Positions 9,434 through 18,157 of a stretch of 64,000 nt of DNA are shown here, one piece after another; the first letter of the stretch is position 1; every line of letters starts with the position of its first letter. The notes under the pieces are model-generated. The model was not told where the DNA came from and searched no databases. It saw only the letters and a program-made list of their open reading frames with translations. Both the position numbers and the translations under genes were made by a program. Origin of the DNA: Bacillota bacterium (GTDB lineage Bacteria; Bacillota; Clostridia; Oscillospirales; Ethanoligenentaceae); NCBI GenBank assembly GCA_023391835.1, contig JAEWAE010000011.1, forward strand, positions 1-64,000, in the 5' to 3' direction.

Positions 9434-11742
9434 GCAAAGCGGCGATTGAAATGGTGCACGGCGAGCCTGCCATCGTCATCGACGGGAAGGCTTTCCCCCC
9501 GATGGGCATGACCACCCATGTGGCAAAGCCCGATTACCTGCGCAAGCTGGGGGAGGCGGGCATGCGGCTGTTTTTCCTGCCGTCGGTGACGCGCTGGTTT
9601 CTGCCCGAAAAGAACTGGACGGACGCACGGGGCAAATCCCATAAGGAGCCCGGCGGCATAGGCCGCTTCAAAGCCGACGCCGAGATGCTGCTGCAAGCGG
9701 TGCCCGACGCCCATATTTTCGTGCGGCTGTATCTCAACCCGCCGGTGGAGTGGGTGAAAAGCCACCCGGATGAGCTCATGCGTTACGACGACGGCAGCAC
9801 CAAGCCGGCCATACTCGCCAGCAACGACGAGCTTTACACGCTGCCGGGCATGTATTCGCTCTGCTCCTCGGCCTGGCGGCGGGATGGCGATGCGGCGCTG
9901 GAAGAATTCATCCGTGAAATCGACACGCTGCCCTATGCCGAGCGCATCGCGGGCATCTTCCTGGGTGCGGCGGGCACCAACGAGTGGTACCCCATCAACC
10001 CGCTCACCGACCCCGAAACGGGGCGGTATGCCGATTTCAGCCCCGCCTTCCGCCGGCACTATTCCCGCTGGCTCAAAGAAAAATACGGCACCGAGGAAGC
10101 GCTGCGCCGCGCCTGGGGCAGACCGGACGCCGCCTTTGACGATCCGCCGATCCCCACGCCCGACGAGCGGCTTTATGCCCATGTGGATGACCGCATCCTG
10201 GATGCATTGCTCCACTATGAGAGCGCCGTGCGCACCATCGGCAAGAAGATCGAACTCAACCCGACCCACGGCTCGAACCTGGGGGTATTTCTCAATGTGA
10301 ATAAATTCCCCTGGGTGGCCGATTTTTACCGTGCCTGGCACCAGGGCACGGCGGACACCATCGTCCACTTCGCCCGCACCGTCAAGCGTCTGTCGCCCGG
10401 GCGGCTGGTGGGGGCGTTTTACGGCTCCCTCGGGTGCACGGATTATTTCGACTTTTCTACGGCCGGGGCGGCGCTTTCCATCATGAATTCCGGTGCGGTG
10501 GATTTTCTCGCAGCACCGGGAGTCTATAACAACCGCGAACCGGGCGGCTATGTGGCCCAGCGGGAAATGAACGATTCCTTCCGCCTGCGGGGGCAGATCT
10601 ATGTGGCCGAGGAAGACAGCCGCACTCATCGGGAAAACGACTTTTACCGCGACGCCATGGGGCTTTATACGGCGAAAGATTCCGTCGAGACCCTCAAACG
10701 CGACTTTGCGCGCAACCTGTGCGAAGAAACCTACGCCTGGTGGCTCGACCAGCACGAGGGCGGCGGGCGCTATATGGATGAGTCGATCTACCGCCTTTTC
10801 CGCCGGCAGAACGAGATCGCCCGCTTCGCCTATTCCATCGACCGCACCAAGGCAAACGACATCGCTCTGATCTGTGACCAGGAAAGCATCCACTGCGTGT
10901 CGCAGAATACCAACGCCCTCATGCTCGACTATTACCGTACCTCCGACCTGGGGCGCATCGGCGCGCCGGTGGATTATTATTTTCACGACGACATGGCGAA
11001 CCCGAGGATGCGGGATTACCGCCTGTATGTGATGCTCAATCTTTTCTGCCTGACCGATGCCGAGCGGGAGGTCATCCGCCGCAAGGCCGCGAAAAACGGC
11101 GCGACGGTGGTCTGGCTCTATGCCCCCGGCTTTATCAATCCCGATGCGCCCGAGCGCATGAGCAACGCCCACATCGAGAGCCTCACGGGCATGCGGGTGG
11201 GCCGTCTCGACGAGACCCGTTCCCCCCGGTTCCGCGTCATCGAGGCGGAGCACCCGGCGCTGCGGTTTGCCGACCGGGACCGGCTTTATGGGTATATCGA
11301 CCGGGATGTGCACAGCAACGTCTGGCTGGGCACGGTGCTGTCGCCGCCCTATATGAATCCGGCGTTTTACATCGATGACGACAGCGCCACGGTGCTGGGC
11401 CGCTACTGCCTGGATGGGCGCACGGCACTGGCCATGAAGGAGACCGGCGGCTTCACCAGCATCTATTGCACCTCCCAGATCCTCCGTTCCGAGCTGCTAA
11501 AGTCTTTCGCCGCCTATTCGGGGTGCCATCTCTATACCCACACGGATGACTGCGTCTATGCCAACCGCAATTTTGTCGCCGTTCACGCGCATTTCACCGG
11601 CCGGCGCACATTGTATTTTAAGGAGGCATGCAGCCCCTATGAGGTCTATGAGCGCCGATATTACGGCCGCCATGTGGACCGCATCGAGCTTGCCATGCGG
11701 CGGGGGGAGACCCGGATGTTTTCGCTCCGCGGGGCCTTTTGA
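9430..11742 (+). CDS. GH42-like clan-A glycoside hydrolase
   Basis: 770-residue cytoplasmic protein in a clan-A (beta/alpha)8 arrangement reminiscent of GH42 beta-galactosidases: an opening substrate strand (AFPPMGMTTH), a region around GIFLGAAGTNEWYP whose Glu follows Asn as in clan-A acid/base motifs (NE), and a second half with FYGSLG and YVAEEDSRTH where a nucleophile glutamate could lie. A Rossmann-like GH42 middle domain follows from about 460. The start ATG 9430 overlaps the previous stop (ATGA) and has GGAAGGAG upstream. Lower similarity to canonical GH42 means another clan-A family is possible. The neighbours (GHL6, GH36-like, NagA) suggest it trims imported oligosaccharides. Confidence 0.7.
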   Translation: MSKAAIEMVHGEPAIVIDGKAFPPMGMTTHVAKPDYLRKLGEAGMRLFFLPSVTRWFLPEKNWTDARGKSHKEPGGIGRFKADAEMLLQAVPDAHIFVRLYLNPPVEWVKSHPDELMRYDDGSTKPAILASNDELYTLPGMYSLCSSAWRRDGDAALEEFIREIDTLPYAERIAGIFLGAAGTNEWYPINPLTDPETGRYADFSPAFRRHYSRWLKEKYGTEEALRRAWGRPDAAFDDPPIPTPDERLYAHVDDRILDALLHYESAVRTIGKKIELNPTHGSNLGVFLNVNKFPWVADFYRAWHQGTADTIVHFARTVKRLSPGRLVGAFYGSLGCTDYFDFSTAGAALSIMNSGAVDFLAAPGVYNNREPGGYVAQREMNDSFRLRGQIYVAEEDSRTHRENDFYRDAMGLYTAKDSVETLKRDFARNLCEETYAWWLDQHEGGGRYMDESIYRLFRRQNEIARFAYSIDRTKANDIALICDQESIHCVSQNTNALMLDYYRTSDLGRIGAPVDYYFHDDMANPRMRDYRLYVMLNLFCLTDAEREVIRRKAAKNGATVVWLYAPGFINPDAPERMSNAHIESLTGMRVGRLDETRSPRFRVIEAEHPALRFADRDRLYGYIDRDVHSNVWLGTVLSPPYMNPAFYIDDDSATVLGRYCLDGRTALAMKETGGFTSIYCTSQILRSELLKSFAAYSGCHLYTHTDDCVYANRNFVAVHAHFTGRRTLYFKEACSPYEVYERRYYGRHVDRIELAMRRGETRMFSLRGAF

Positions 11743-11762
11743 AACGGGGAAGGCGGCATAAA

Positions 11763-13685
11763 ATGAACACAGCGTTTAATTATCGGGACTGTGCGGCGGT
11801 GCTTGCGGGCGACCGGCTGACGATCCAGAATGCCAGGCTCCGGCGCAGCTGGCTGGTGACCGACACCGCTCTGCTGGCACAGGAACTCATCGACGCCGAG
11901 ACCGGCGCGTATCTGACATGCACCGGGCAGGATATCAGCCCCGTGGCTCCCGAAGCCCGCGGCAAAATCCAGCGCCTAAGCCTGCAGGGACGGGAGGATG
12001 ACGACTGCGGCTTTGGGCGGCGGCATCTGCGGTGCGAGCTGGAGCTCGACTACGGCGGATATGCGCTGATTCTGGCGGTGAGCGTCTATCCGGAGCTGCC
12101 GCTGCTGCGCACACGGCTTTTCATCCGGGGCCGCGAAGCCCCCGCCTTTCTCCCCCGGACGCCGCTGGACGGTTTCGAACTGGCCGAAAGACACGTCCGC
12201 TGGGAAAACGTGCGTCTGCGGGCGGTGACGGATTTTCAGAATAATCCTGTGGAGCGGGAAAGCGGCCTTTGCTATCCGGCGGAAGAGCGCCGGCTCAGCG
12301 GCAATCTGCTGCGTCTGCACCGCACTCTTTCGGACGACGGGCTGATGCTTGTCAAAGAGTCCCCCACCGGGGCGGAGCAGTTCCGCTATGCCGGGTGGGA
12401 TTTCGCCCTGACCGGGCGGCGCGCCGAAATCCACGGTGCGGGGTTCGAGACCGCCGATGTGCGGCCGGAGGAGCCCGTGCCGCTCTATGGCACGGCGGCG
12501 GGCTGGTATTACGGCGGGGAGGAAGGCTTTCACAACCTGCTCCGGGCCTATCATGAGGCGCGGCATATTTTCCGGCCCGAGGATGCCGGAGTATTCAGCA
12601 ACACCTGGGGGGATGATTCCGGCGGGCGGAAAATCCAGGCCGACTTCCTGGCGGGTGAGCTTGCGGCGGCGCGGTCCGTGCACGTCACCCATTATCAGAT
12701 CGACGCCGGCTGGAGCGGCGGAGGCCGGGACGAAACGGGCCGCAGCCGCTGGGTGCCGACGGAGGCCGCCTTCCCCCAGGGGCTGCCGGTCTTTATCCGT
12801 GGGGCGGAGCAGGAGGGGCTGCAGATCGGGCTGTGGTTCGAGCCTTTCACCTGTGACGGCTACGCCGCCTGGGAAAAGGACGCCGACACGCTGACCGGAC
12901 TTGCCCGGGACGGAGCCGCGTTTTTCAAACTCGACGGATTCAAGATCGAGAGCTATCTCGCCGCCTGGCGGCTGGAAAAAATGATGCGGCGTGTGATCGG
13001 TCACTCCGGCAGACCCGTGTTTTTCAATATGGATGTCACCAACTGGCCCCGCACCGGGTTTTGGGGCGCGACTCAGTACGGCGATATCTTTGTGGAAAAC
13101 CGCTACACCGACCGGGTGAGCTATTATCCCCATACTGCCCTGCGCAATCTATGGCGGCTCAGCCGCTATTTCCCCGCCTGCCGGCTGCAGAGCGAATTCT
13201 TGAATGTGGCCCGCAACACGGAAAAATATGAAAAGGAGAGGCCCGGCGACCCGCTGGCTCCGGCGCGCTGCGGGCAGGAATACGCCGCGGCGGTCACGCT
13301 TTTCGGCGGCTCCCTCGCATGGATGGAGCCGAGCGAGCTACCGCCGGACGCGCTGCAAAAGCTCGGGGCCCTGTTCGGTGCCTGTGCCGCCGAGCGCGGA
13401 GCCATCCTTTCGGGCGATGTGCGTCCCATCGGCGACGAGCCGGACGGGTGTCGCTTCACCGGGTTCCAGTCGATCGGGAAAGACGGGGGCTATCTGCTGC
13501 TGCTCCGGGAATATACCCGGGAAGCAGCGCACGTCTATCGGCTGGGGGATGTGGAAATCGACCCGGAACGCGTCACCGTGCTGGCCGCCAACTGCGGCTG
13601 CCGGCTGGGCTCCCATCCGGGGGGCGGGCTTTCCGTTTCGCTCGACAGACCGTTCGGCTTCGCGGTCTGCCGCTATCGTGTCTGA
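11763..13685 (+). CDS. GH36-like alpha-galactosidase family protein
   Basis: 640 residues, clan-D retaining glycosidase fold. An N-terminal beta-supersandwich (about 1-270) precedes a TIM barrel with YQIDAGWSGGG, the IGLWFEPF strand, and FFKLDGFKIES, whose Asp391 sits where the GH36 nucleophile is found. The later ENRYTDR region may supply the acid/base. No signal peptide, so it acts on imported sugars. The ATG 11763 was chosen because GGGGAAGG lies just upstream; an upstream in-frame TTG at 11739 overlaps the previous gene and has no site. The preferred sugar cannot be told: GH36 relatives act on alpha-galactosides or alpha-N-acetylgalactosaminides, and the latter would fit the adjacent NagA. 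Confidence 0.75.
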   Translation: MNTAFNYRDCAAVLAGDRLTIQNARLRRSWLVTDTALLAQELIDAETGAYLTCTGQDISPVAPEARGKIQRLSLQGREDDDCGFGRRHLRCELELDYGGYALILAVSVYPELPLLRTRLFIRGREAPAFLPRTPLDGFELAERHVRWENVRLRAVTDFQNNPVERESGLCYPAEERRLSGNLLRLHRTLSDDGLMLVKESPTGAEQFRYAGWDFALTGRRAEIHGAGFETADVRPEEPVPLYGTAAGWYYGGEEGFHNLLRAYHEARHIFRPEDAGVFSNTWGDDSGGRKIQADFLAGELAAARSVHVTHYQIDAGWSGGGRDETGRSRWVPTEAAFPQGLPVFIRGAEQEGLQIGLWFEPFTCDGYAAWEKDADTLTGLARDGAAFFKLDGFKIESYLAAWRLEKMMRRVIGHSGRPVFFNMDVTNWPRTGFWGATQYGDIFVENRYTDRVSYYPHTALRNLWRLSRYFPACRLQSEFLNVARNTEKYEKERPGDPLAPARCGQEYAAAVTLFGGSLAWMEPSELPPDALQKLGALFGACAAERGAILSGDVRPIGDEPDGCRFTGFQSIGKDGGYLLLLREYTREAAHVYRLGDVEIDPERVTVLAANCGCRLGSHPGGGLSVSLDRPFGFAVCRYRV

Positions 13686-13698
13686 GGAGGTGTGCCGG

Positions 13699-14871
13699 AT
13701 GACCTTTTTCCGCAATGCTCGTATTCTCACGCCTCTGGTGCGGCTGGACGGGGTGGTGGCGGTGGAGGGGGAAACCATCCGCGGTGTCGGTGCCCGGGCG
13801 GACATTCCCCCCGATGCCACGATCGTCGACGCGGGCGGGCTGTATCTGAGCCCCGGCTTCATCGACATGCATGTGCACGGCGGCGGAGGCTGCAGCGCCA
13901 TGAGCGGCTCGGCTGAGGATATCGTCGGCATGGCCGAGGCCCACGCGCGTTTTGGCACCACTTCCATCCTGCCCACGACGCTGGCCGCGCCCGTGCCCGT
14001 GCTGCAGCGGGTGATGGATGCCGTGCGCAGAGCGCAGACAACATGTACCGGCAGCAACATTCTTGGCATCCATCTGGAGGGGCCGTTTCTGGCACAGTCC
14101 CAGCGGGGAGCGCAGAGCGAAAGAAATCTGCTGCCCGCCACCGAAGCCAATGTTTCCGCGCTGCTCGATTACTGGGACGGCATCCGCGTCATGGGCGCGG
14201 CGCCGGAAAATCCCGGTTGCCTGCGGCTGGGGCGGGAGCTGCAAAAGCGCGGCATTCTCGCCACCGTCGCCCATTCCGACGCCACCTACGATCAGGTGAC
14301 GGCGGCCGTTGCCGCGGGCTATCGGGATGTGACGCACATCTATTCCGGCTGCTCGTCGGTGATCCGGGTCGACGGCTACCGCGTGCCGGGCGTGGTGGAG
14401 GCGGGGCTTTTGCGCGACGAGCTCACCGTGCAGGTCATCGCCGATCTGAAGCATCTGCCGGTGCCGCTGCTGCAGCTCATCTATCGCTGCAAGGGCCCCG
14501 ACCGCATCGAGCTGATCACCGACGGGCTGGAACTGGCCGCGTCGGAGCTCAAAGAGGGCACCGTCTACCGCCAGGCCAATGGGGTCGAAACGGTCTATGA
14601 GGATGGCGTCATGAAGCTGATGGACCGCAAAGCCTTTGCCGGCAGTGTGGCCACCAGCCGGACGCTGGTGAAAAACATGGCCCAGGCGGTGGGCGTGCCG
14701 CTGCTCGACGCAGTGAAGATGGCCACATGGTCGCCGGCCAACCGGCTGGGGCTGGGCGGCCGCAAGGGCCTGATCGCCGATGGATACGACGCCGACATCA
14801 TCCTGTTCGACGCCGATTTCAACGTGCGGCTGTGCATGGTGCGGGGCCGCGTCGTATTCCGCAATATCTGA
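13699..14871 (+). CDS. nagA: N-acetylglucosamine-6-phosphate deacetylase
   Basis: 390-residue amidohydrolase that removes acetate from GlcNAc-6-phosphate, or a related phosphorylated N-acetylhexosamine, giving the substrate of a NagB-type deaminase. The metal and catalytic residues are all in place: H58-x-H60 (HVHGGGG), E127 (HLEGPF), H192 (AHSDATY), H213 (THIYSG) and D275 (LITDGLE), closely matching E131, H195, H216 and D273 of the E. coli enzyme. The YSGCSS stretch after H213 differs from the usual YNAM, so the substrate pocket may be altered. ATG 13699 follows GAGGAGGTG by 7 bases, and the gene begins 13 bases after the GH36-like gene, within the same operon. The matching NagB candidate is on the minus strand at 33968-34765. 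Confidence 0.9.
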   Translation: MTFFRNARILTPLVRLDGVVAVEGETIRGVGARADIPPDATIVDAGGLYLSPGFIDMHVHGGGGCSAMSGSAEDIVGMAEAHARFGTTSILPTTLAAPVPVLQRVMDAVRRAQTTCTGSNILGIHLEGPFLAQSQRGAQSERNLLPATEANVSALLDYWDGIRVMGAAPENPGCLRLGRELQKRGILATVAHSDATYDQVTAAVAAGYRDVTHIYSGCSSVIRVDGYRVPGVVEAGLLRDELTVQVIADLKHLPVPLLQLIYRCKGPDRIELITDGLELAASELKEGTVYRQANGVETVYEDGVMKLMDRKAFAGSVATSRTLVKNMAQAVGVPLLDAVKMATWSPANRLGLGGRKGLIADGYDADIILFDADFNVRLCMVRGRVVFRNI

Positions 14872-14907
14872 CGGCCCGCTCCGCGGGGCCGGCAAAGGGG
14901 GGTTATC

Positions 14908-16173
14908 ATGGATTTCGCCGCCGTACAGAAAAAATATCGGGATATGCTGGAGGGGGATTTTTTACCCTTCTGGGAAAAAGCCTTCGACCGGGAATACGGA
15001 GGGGTATTCACATGCTTTTCCAACGACGGGAGCCGGCTGCTGTCGCAGGATAAGTACGTCTGGTCCCAGGGCCGCATCCTATGGGTGCTGGCCCGGCTGT
15101 GTGACATGAGCGACCGTGGGCGCGTCGCCATTGACCGGGAAAAATACGCCCGTCAGGCGGAACAAACCTACTGCCTAATCCGCGACCATGCGGTGCTCGA
15201 AAAAGGCGGCGTCTGTGCCTATCTGCTGGACCGGGAGGGCCGACCCAAGGAATCCATCCCGGGGAAAGGCTTCTACACCAGCTATCTGGTGGACTGCTTT
15301 GTCATCATCGGCGTCATGGAATACGCCCGGGTCTTCCGCCGGGCGGACGCCGTCGCTCTGGGGCTGGAACTTTACGACCGGATGCAGGCGTATCTGGAAC
15401 GGGGCGACGTCCGCGCTGAGCCCTACCCCGTGCGCAAGGGGTATCGGGCCCACAGCATGGAAATGATCTTGTGCAACGTGTGCGGCACGGCGGCCGACGC
15501 TCTGCGCGCGTCGGGGCACCCCCGGGAGCCTGAAATGGCCCGCGCCGCCCGGCTGCACGCCCACCGGGTCCTTTTCGGCTTTTACGACCCGCGCAACGGG
15601 CTGATCCGCGAAATGGTCGGCCCGCCGCAGGAATCCGACACGGTGCTGGCCCGCCATGTGACCCCCGGGCATATGAACGAGTGCATGTGGTTTTGCATGG
15701 ATGCCTATCGGGAAGGCACCGACGGGGAAAGACTCGCCGCCCGTGACCGCATCGCCTCCGTGGTGCTGCGGAATATGGAAAGCAACTGGGATAAGGAATT
15801 CGGCGGGCTCTGCCGTTTCCTTGACCGGGACGGCACCCCGCCCCACGGCCGGCGTATCGGGGACGCATATGAAAACCTCGTGCTCGATACGTGGGACACC
15901 AAGCTCTGGTGGGTCCATTCCGAGTCGCTTTATACCGTGCTGCGCAGCTACTGTGTCACAGGCCGGCCGGAATTTGCCGACTGGTATGATCGGCTGGACG
16001 ACTATGTTTTCACCCGTTTTCCCAACCCCGACCGGCGGGTGGGCGAATGGATTCAGATTCTGGATCGCCGCGGCCGCCCGCTGGAAAAGGTCGTAGCCCT
16101 GCCGGTCAAGGACCCGTTCCACATCTTGCGGGATATGATGCAAATTCTGGAGCTGTCCGCACCTCAATTTTAA
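14908..16173 (+). CDS. AGE/cellobiose-epimerase family sugar 2-epimerase
   Basis: 421-residue (alpha/alpha)6-barrel protein of the N-acylglucosamine 2-epimerase superfamily, which flips the C2 configuration of N-acetylhexosamines, aldoses or beta-1,4-disaccharides. Characteristic segments are WSQGRILWVLARL near the N-terminus, GYRAHSMEM, PGHMNECMWF with candidate catalytic His255, KLWWVHSE (332-339), and DPFHILRDM with candidate catalytic His405. A strong AAAGGGGGG precedes the ATG. It lies between nagA and the SIS gene, so a ManNAc/GlcNAc-type conversion is the simplest idea, but the family also contains cellobiose and mannose epimerases and sequence alone does not separate them. Confidence 0.85.
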   Translation: MDFAAVQKKYRDMLEGDFLPFWEKAFDREYGGVFTCFSNDGSRLLSQDKYVWSQGRILWVLARLCDMSDRGRVAIDREKYARQAEQTYCLIRDHAVLEKGGVCAYLLDREGRPKESIPGKGFYTSYLVDCFVIIGVMEYARVFRRADAVALGLELYDRMQAYLERGDVRAEPYPVRKGYRAHSMEMILCNVCGTAADALRASGHPREPEMARAARLHAHRVLFGFYDPRNGLIREMVGPPQESDTVLARHVTPGHMNECMWFCMDAYREGTDGERLAARDRIASVVLRNMESNWDKEFGGLCRFLDRDGTPPHGRRIGDAYENLVLDTWDTKLWWVHSESLYTVLRSYCVTGRPEFADWYDRLDDYVFTRFPNPDRRVGEWIQILDRRGRPLEKVVALPVKDPFHILRDMMQILELSAPQF

Positions 16174-16194
16174 ATTTACAAAAAAAGGAGTATA

Positions 16195-16959
16195 ATGGAA
16201 ATGCAAGAACATATCATGGCCGACTACCTCGGCCGCATCGAGGAATGCCTCGATACCATCCGCCGGGAAGAAGAAGGACATATCAAGCAGGTGGCCGCCT
16301 TGCTGGCCCGGCAGATCGAGCGGGACAAACTGATCTATATCTGGGGCCCGGGCGGGCATTCCAACATGAACGCCATGGAGGTCTTTTTCCGCGCGGGCAG
16401 TCTGATGCATGTCAGCGCCATATTGGATGAGGGCACGATGCTTTCCAGCGGGGCGCTGCGTTCCATGAATATCGAGCGTACGCCCGGCTACGGCCGGATC
16501 GTCATCCGCGACAATCATATCGGCAAGGGCGACCTGCTGATTCTCGCCAACGCTTACGGCATCAACACCGCCTGCATCGACGCGGCTCTGGAATGCCGGG
16601 CCATCGGCGCCACGACGGTGTCCGTCAGTTCGGCGGCTCACGCCCGCATGACCCCGCTGGATCATCCGGCCAGGCATCCTTCCAAAAAGAATCTGGACGA
16701 AGTATGCGATTACCACATTGATTCCAAAATCGTCAGCGGGGACGCCGTCATGGATATCGAGGGCATCCCGCAGAAGATGGGCGCCATTTCCACCTTTGCC
16801 AACGCATATATTCTCAATTCGCTGATGATGGAGACCGGGATTTTGCTGGGCGCGACGGGCATGGATGTGCCGATCTGGAAAAGCGGCAATGCGCCGGGCG
16901 GGGATGAGTGGAACGACCGTTACACCGCCCATTTCCGCGGGAAAATCCGCTGGCTGTGA
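16195..16959 (+). CDS. SIS-domain phosphosugar-binding protein
   Basis: 254 residues with one sugar isomerase (SIS) domain: YIWGPGGHSNMN forms the first phosphate-binding loop and the region around VSVSSAAH the second. Such proteins isomerise or bind phosphosugars, and similar stand-alone SIS proteins travel with amino-sugar operons. The C-terminal MDVPIWKSGNAPGGDEWN stretch is typical of the uncharacterised single-SIS (UPF0309-like) group. AGGAG lies 4 bases before ATG 16195 and 10 before ATG 16201, so the true start could be two codons in. It is the last gene of the operon that begins with gdh. Confidence 0.82.
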   Translation: MEMQEHIMADYLGRIEECLDTIRREEEGHIKQVAALLARQIERDKLIYIWGPGGHSNMNAMEVFFRAGSLMHVSAILDEGTMLSSGALRSMNIERTPGYGRIVIRDNHIGKGDLLILANAYGINTACIDAALECRAIGATTVSVSSAAHARMTPLDHPARHPSKKNLDEVCDYHIDSKIVSGDAVMDIEGIPQKMGAISTFANAYILNSLMMETGILLGATGMDVPIWKSGNAPGGDEWNDRYTAHFRGKIRWL

Positions 16960-17157
16960 GGCGGACGGATATGCGGGCGCAAAGACAATAGCAGGGCCGC
17001 CTTTTCCGACGGCAGCATGGTCAACGGGGAACATGACGCGAGGTTGCGCGGGATCTGTTTCAAACGGCAGGACGGCCGGGAAGCAGGTGGTCCAACCTGG
17101 AGTGGTGCTCCCCGTTTTTGGCAAGCAGTCTGGAAGATAAAGGAGTGTCGATTAAAA

Positions 17158-18105
17158 ATGTTTTCCGAGTTGGATCGCGCGGAGTATCACGGAATCCGGC
17201 TGTATACCCGGAAAGACAACTATAACGGCGAGCTGCCGGTTTTCATCAGCCGGGTGTCGTCGCCCGGCCGGCTCTCTCCGCTGCACCGGCATGAGATGAT
17301 CCAGATCAATTACGTCTATCGCGGCAAATTGATCCACCATATCAACCATTCCAGCTTCGAGCTGGTCAAAGGCGATATTTTCATCATCCCTCCCTACATA
17401 CCGCATCAGTTGGAAAGCATCCCCGGCGCGGATTTCCAGATCGTCGAGTTGGAAATGGCACCCGAATTCATCATGGGTCTGCCGCAGGACGGCGGGCTTT
17501 CGATGGAATCCAACTCCGCTTTCTTTGATTTTTCCTATATCGAGCCGTTTCTTGTGTCGGAATGCAGTGTCAAGCCCCGGCTGAATCTGACCGGCACCAA
17601 GCAAATCATCGTCGAGTCGCTGCTGGATGAGATTTTCGGCGAATACCAAAATCGGGCGGACAGCTTTCTGCTGGCCATCAAGGCCGACATGCTCAAGCTG
17701 CTGGTGCTGCTGGGCCGGTATTTCCGGGAGGATGTGCAGCAGGAGTCGGAAGTGATGCAGGTTTTCGATCACCACCGCGACGCCATGCAGAAGGCTATCC
17801 GGTTTATCGAGGAACATTTCGCCGAGCCGATTTCCATCGAGGAAGTATCGAAGGTGGCGATGCTTTCCCAGTCGTATTTCAGCTATCTTTTCAAAGTGGT
17901 GACCAACCGAACCTTTGTGGAATATCTCAACTCGCGCCGCATCCGCTGCGCCATGGAACTGCTCAAAACGACCGATCATCTGGTGGTTGACGTCTGCTAC
18001 GAGTCGGGGTTCCAGAATGTCAACCATTTCAACCGCACCTTTAAAAGCATCGTCGGCCTTTCCCCGACACAGTTCCGCCGGGCCAACCGCCTGGTGACCG
18101 GCTGA
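17158..18105 (+). CDS. AraC-family regulator with N-terminal cupin
   Basis: 315-residue soluble transcription regulator. Residues 20-125 form a cupin sugar-sensing domain (LHRHEMIQINYVY, GDIFIIPPYIPHQ), and about 215-310 a double helix-turn-helix AraC domain containing SQSYFSYLFK and YESGFQNVNHFNRTFK. ATG 17158 is used, with AAGGAG 12 bases before it (rather long spacing); longer readings into the 200-base gap upstream look non-coding. It lies 52 bases before the membrane AraC gene on the same strand, so both may be co-transcribed. It probably controls the operon to its left or importer 1 to its right. Confidence 0.87.
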   Translation: MFSELDRAEYHGIRLYTRKDNYNGELPVFISRVSSPGRLSPLHRHEMIQINYVYRGKLIHHINHSSFELVKGDIFIIPPYIPHQLESIPGADFQIVELEMAPEFIMGLPQDGGLSMESNSAFFDFSYIEPFLVSECSVKPRLNLTGTKQIIVESLLDEIFGEYQNRADSFLLAIKADMLKLLVLLGRYFREDVQQESEVMQVFDHHRDAMQKAIRFIEEHFAEPISIEEVSKVAMLSQSYFSYLFKVVTNRTFVEYLNSRRIRCAMELLKTTDHLVVDVCYESGFQNVNHFNRTFKSIVGLSPTQFRRANRLVTG

Positions 18106-18157
18106 CCGGCACACGGCCATTTTCGCGGTCCGTTTCACGGCATAAGGAGATGAACCT

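Noticed and set aside
9373..11313. 646-codon minus-strand frame
   Set aside because: Antisense of the GH42-like gene with no recognisable domain.
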